DNA of 39,673 nt, taken from NCBI GenBank assembly GCA_902510815.1, contig CABXDI010000010.1, forward strand, positions 1 to 39,673, written 5' to 3'. The notes beneath the pieces were generated by a model. It saw only the letters and a list, made by a program, of their open reading frames with translations. It ran no database searches and was not told the origin of the DNA. This DNA comes from an uncultured Verrucomicrobiota bacterium (GTDB lineage Bacteria; Verrucomicrobiota; Verrucomicrobiia; Verrucomicrobiales; DEV007). The translations under genes and the position numbers were made by a program. Of the stretch, positions 36,657 through 39,673 are shown piece by piece. Every line of letters starts with the position of its first letter. The stretch's first letter is position 1.

Positions 36657-36779
36657 ATGTCCAACTTTTAATAAAAAATGACGAAGTCAACCTATTACCA
36701 TAAAAGACTTTGTGATTAAGTAAGATTTGTTTTTGATGAGTATGACGGGTCTTAGTGTGTTGTGCTTGTTAAAAATTAA

Positions 36780-36831
36780 ATAACCGCTCCCAGTATTTTG
36801 GTGTGGGGCTAAAGCACTTGGGAGCGGTTAT
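36780..36831. repeat. 13-bp perfect inverted repeat with 26-nt loop upstream of PAS-AraC gene
   Basis: ATAACCGCTCCCA (36780-36792) is exactly complementary to TGGGAGCGGTTAT (36819-36831), leaving a 26-base loop. The arm and loop lengths equal those of the element at 4485-4536, but the arm sequences differ. On the minus strand the hairpin is followed by TTTAATTTTTAA, so it could terminate or attenuate minus-strand transcription entering the regulator gene. It could also be a two-site operator between divergent genes. Confidence 0.5.
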
Positions 36832-36863
36832 AGTATAAAATTTACTCAACTCTTTTAGCAACC

Positions 36864-37022
36864 ATGACACCTACCACGACCAACGGGGGCCTGATCTTTA
36901 AAGGCTGCATGCCTGCACTCATGACTCCCTGCGATGAAAAGGGTAGCATTCTTTACGACTCACTGGTTGAAACCGGTCTTCGGATGATTTCCCAAGGAAT
37001 GCGTGCCGTTGTCTACTGTGGG
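36864..37022 (+). other. N-terminal fragment of a DHDPS/NAL-family protein at a sequence junction
   Basis: The first 53 codons read like the start of a dihydrodipicolinate synthase/N-acetylneuraminate lyase family protein. The clearest parts are KGCMPALMTPCDEKGSI and ISQGMRAVVYCG. In that family a segment beginning SMGDWPL would normally follow; here the frame turns directly into a hydrophobic signal-peptide-like stretch and then a different protein. The remaining roughly 250 residues of the aldolase barrel are absent. The fragment is therefore non-functional as an aldolase, or an artefact of joining two sequences. Confidence 0.7.
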
Positions 37023-39673
37023 GCGGTCTTCTCGTCGCTTCTCTTTATTCTCTTTGCAGTCGTCGATACGGCTGCTGCGACGGAGTACGCTGAGGGCAAA
37101 CTAGGCAAGGCGTTGATCCTCGACGGTAGTTCGCACACCGTCAAAATCTCGCACTACGCCGGACTCAAACCGGACAAGGCGATCACCATCTCCGCGTGGA
37201 TTAAACCGGAAAGAGTCGGCAAAGGCGGCTGGGCGTGGCAGCAGATTTACAGGAAAGAGGATGGGAACGCCCGAGCCCTCATGGCGATTGGCGAGTACGA
37301 GAAGAAGCACAGTCTCTGTTTCGGCTTGGGGATCCGTGGGAAGTACGTCGAACATGGCGTTCCGCTTGAGCCGGCCAAGTTGCTCGACGGGAAATGGCAC
37401 TTGGTCAGCGTGACGTTTGACGGTAAGACGATAAAATTCTACGCAGACGGTCAGGAAATCGGCGCCAGCACCAAGGCCACCGGATCGATTGACACACAGG
37501 GTGAAGCACCCGCGTATATCGGCTCGGATAAAGGGACCCGTGAATTTTTTAAGGGCGGCATCGACGATGTCCGGATCTACAACTGCGCTGTTTCCTCTGG
37601 CGAAATCAAGGCGATGGCCCTGGGTGATGGAAAGGCCACCGTCGACGGCATCGTCGGCTGGTGGAAGCTTGACGGAGACCTGAAAAACAGCGCCGCCAAG
37701 GCGCCCACCGAGTCGGTGGCCCAGTTTCGCGGTATCGACAGGAACTGGAAGGCGACACCCTTCAGCCTTGCCGCGGCGCAGCTCGATATCCGTGCCGCTG
37801 GTGAAGCGGCGGTTCGCGTCACGATTCGGCCGATCGATTCAAAACAGGAGTTTCCTTACACGCCTGCATTGATCCAGCGGGACTATCCCAAGCCGATTAT
37901 CACGTTACGGAAACTCGATTCGACCTTTAAATTACTCAAAGCAAAGGTGGGCCATTTCACCGTCGAGGTGACAGCCAAGCCACTGACCGTGCTGGTGACC
38001 ACGTCGGACAACAAGCCCGTGCAGAAGATCACCTTTACGCCCGATGGGAAAATGTCCTTCGTCTTGGACGGCCATCCGGTTCTGGGTCTGGGCGAAGGCG
38101 GGCCCAAGCAGAGCGGCAAGTGGCAGGACGACGAAGTTGAGTTCGATCGAAGCGGTCGGGCGCACGTTTTGCAACCTCGTTATGACACTATGGCCTATGG
38201 CTCCCGAAATCCCGTGGCGCTGCTCGCCGGCACTGGCGGCTGGGGATTGTTTGTTGCCACGCCGTGGGGCGACATTGATTTGACTTCCAAAGAAACCGGA
38301 ACCTTTACACCTGCCGTCCCCATTGAACCGGGTACCGTGGTTTCTCGCAGGCAGCAGCGCCAGGGTCGCATCGGCTTACCTCCACCCGGTTGGAAAACGG
38401 ACGTCTACGACGTGTTTGTCTTTGATGCACACGAACCGACCAAGTTCATGAAAGACGTTTCAACGATCTCGGGACCGGCCGTCCTGCCGCCCCGTTGGGC
38501 GATGGGTTACATGCAATCGCACCGGACCTTGGAAGATGACGCGCAGATGGTCGGCATACTCGACACCTTTCGTGAAAAAAAAATCCCGGTCGACGCCGTA
38601 ATCTACCTCGGCACCGGCTTCACGCCACGCGGCTGGAATACGAATCAACCTTCGTTCGAATTCAATCGCGGTGTGTTCAAGCGCGAACCCAAGGACATTC
38701 TCTCCGACCTGCACGCGCGCCATGCCAAAGTCGTCGTCCACATGATCCCATGGGATCGGGACCGCCTGGAAACACTGCACGGATCCATTCCGCCCAAATC
38801 CGGCGAGACGGTCGATAGCCACCACATTGCTTCTTATTGGAACGAACACAACGCGCTGGTCGACACCGGCGTCGATGCGTGGTGGCCCGACGAGGGCGAC
38901 TGGTTCAGCTTCCACGAACGCATGAAGCGCCATCAGCTCTATTACGAAGGGCCACTCTCCAAAACACCGAACGTCCGACCCTGGTCTCTGCATCGCAACG
39001 GCCATCTGGGCGTGGCGCGTTACGGCGGGTGGATCTGGTCGGGCGATACGCACGCTTCGTTCAAAACCCTCGAAGCGCAGATCGCCGTGGGCATCAACCA
39101 CTCGCTGAGCCTTTCACCCTTCTGGGGCTCGGACATCGGCGGCTTCTATCCCACGCAGGATCTGACGGGTGAGCTCTACGCCCGGTGGTTTCAGTTCGCT
39201 GCCTTTACCTCGTCGTTCCGCGGACACGGCCGAACCTGGCAGATGCGACTGCCGTGGGGCTGGGGCCTCGACAAAATGGGGCCGAAAGAAAGCAACACTC
39301 CTCCCTTGGAATCGGAGCTTAACAATCCCAAGATCGAACCGATCGCCAAAAAGTACACCGAACTGCGCTACCAACTGCTGAGTTACAACTACACCCTTGC
39401 TTGGGAAGCGCGGTCGAAGGGAATGCCCATGATGCGATCGATGTGGTTGCACTATGCGGACGACAAGCAGGCGAGGCGACTCGGCGATCAATATCTCTGG
39501 GGTCGCGATCTGCTCATCGCACCGGTGTACAAGAAAGGCGCGACCACCCGAGACGTTTATCTTCCCGCAGGAAAATGGTACGACTGGTGGACCGGCAAGC
39601 TCGAGAACGGCGGCCGCACCGTGCAGCGCGCCGTGGATCTGGCCACGATGCCGATCTATGTTCGCGGCGGCGC
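36864..39673 (+). CDS. Secreted LamG + GH31 glycosidase, fused to foreign N-terminus, cut by right edge
   Basis: The frame is open from ATG 36864 to the window end (936 codons). The native start is probably at or near ATG 36999, which gives a signal peptide (MRAVVYCGAVFSSLLFILF, then VVDTAAA). Residues about 73-255 are a LamG-like jelly roll (ITISAWIKPE, DGKWHLVSVTFDG, GGIDDVRIYN). A GH31 N-terminal beta domain follows (about 285-515), then the GH31 barrel: LPPRWAMGYMQSH, DAWWPDEGDW with D676 as likely nucleophile, GGWIWSGD with D728 as likely acid/base, and FWGSDIGGFYP. It predicts retaining exo-hydrolysis of alpha-linked sugars. Base composition is much richer in G+C (40 of 60 at 37741-37800; 38 of 60 at 38881-38940) than the rest of the window. 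Confidence 0.85.
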   Translation, partial: MTPTTTNGGLIFKGCMPALMTPCDEKGSILYDSLVETGLRMISQGMRAVVYCGAVFSSLLFILFAVVDTAAATEYAEGKLGKALILDGSSHTVKISHYAGLKPDKAITISAWIKPERVGKGGWAWQQIYRKEDGNARALMAIGEYEKKHSLCFGLGIRGKYVEHGVPLEPAKLLDGKWHLVSVTFDGKTIKFYADGQEIGASTKATGSIDTQGEAPAYIGSDKGTREFFKGGIDDVRIYNCAVSSGEIKAMALGDGKATVDGIVGWWKLDGDLKNSAAKAPTESVAQFRGIDRNWKATPFSLAAAQLDIRAAGEAAVRVTIRPIDSKQEFPYTPALIQRDYPKPIITLRKLDSTFKLLKAKVGHFTVEVTAKPLTVLVTTSDNKPVQKITFTPDGKMSFVLDGHPVLGLGEGGPKQSGKWQDDEVEFDRSGRAHVLQPRYDTMAYGSRNPVALLAGTGGWGLFVATPWGDIDLTSKETGTFTPAVPIEPGTVVSRRQQRQGRIGLPPPGWKTDVYDVFVFDAHEPTKFMKDVSTISGPAVLPPRWAMGYMQSHRTLEDDAQMVGILDTFREKKIPVDAVIYLGTGFTPRGWNTNQPSFEFNRGVFKREPKDILSDLHARHAKVVVHMIPWDRDRLETLHGSIPPKSGETVDSHHIASYWNEHNALVDTGVDAWWPDEGDWFSFHERMKRHQLYYEGPLSKTPNVRPWSLHRNGHLGVARYGGWIWSGDTHASFKTLEAQIAVGINHSLSLSPFWGSDIGGFYPTQDLTGELYARWFQFAAFTSSFRGHGRTWQMRLPWGWGLDKMGPKESNTPPLESELNNPKIEPIAKKYTELRYQLLSYNYTLAWEARSKGMPMMRSMWLHYADDKQARRLGDQYLWGRDLLIAPVYKKGATTRDVYLPAGKWYDWWTGKLENGGRTVQRAVDLATMPIYVRGG

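Noticed and set aside
38460-39101. 213-codon minus-strand open frame opposite the GH31 barrel
   Set aside because: The plus strand encodes clear GH31 motifs here; long antisense frames are expected in GC-rich coding DNA, and the translation has no recognisable domain.
1-39673. tRNA or rRNA genes, CRISPR arrays, insertion sequences, prophage or integrase genes
   Set aside because: No cloverleaf-like segments, regularly spaced short repeats, transposase or recombinase motifs were noticed on reading both strands.

Overview
The window looks like a marine, polysaccharide-degrading member of the PVC superphylum, most likely Verrucomicrobiota. The evidence is family content: formylglycine-type sulfatases, planctomycete-type cytochrome proteins (DUF1587/1592/1588/1585), DUF1552 Tat proteins, a beta-propeller/HEAT/cytochrome c protein, and a C-terminal coiled coil plus terminal domain (9078-11573) that I associate with verrucomicrobial surface proteins. 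Most of the window is AT-rich; from about 37.0 kb to the right edge it is clearly GC-rich.

Layout. 1-766 (-): SGNH-hydrolase-like protein cut by the left edge. 901-4329 (+): sulfatase, probable lipoprotein amidase and Asp-box (sialidase-like) protein. 4330-5411: a hairpin, a tiny Sel1-repeat protein and an NAD(P)H-quinone-reductase-like flavoprotein. 5414-15039 (-): heparinase II/III-like lyase, seven-blade FG-GAP/BspA-LRR surface protein, small lipoprotein, and a large propeller/HEAT/NPCBM/cytochrome c protein. 15185-17917 (+): RapA-like SNF2 ATPase, the one obvious housekeeping-type gene. 18072-22345 (-): phosphodiester-glycosidase-like protein followed by two sulfatases. 22505-31666 (+): cytochrome/DUF6797 protein, DUF1592-type cytochrome protein, DUF1552 Tat protein (ATGA overlap) and a PHP-like protein with an inserted jelly-roll domain. 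32031-35832 (+): a second DUF1552/DUF1592 pair in reversed order. 35907-36656 (-): PAS-AraC regulator. 36864-39673 (+): an open frame whose first ~53 codons resemble the N-terminus of a dihydrodipicolinate-synthase-family protein and whose remainder is a secreted LamG + GH31 glycosidase.

How it may work together (inference). Nearly all products carry export signals. Sulfatases, the lyase, the phosphodiester glycosidase and the Asp-box protein would desulfate and trim sulfated or uronate-containing glycans in the periplasm or at the cell surface. The LRR/FG-GAP protein could bind substrate. The single-haem cytochrome proteins with their DUF1552 partners form two cassettes of unknown biochemical role. 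The most suspicious feature is the junction near 37.02 kb, which may be an assembly chimera or a real recombination. The best candidates for undescribed biology are the split PHP-like protein in its four-gene cassette and the two mirrored DUF1592/DUF1552 pairs. No tRNA, rRNA, CRISPR, transposase or integrase was seen.
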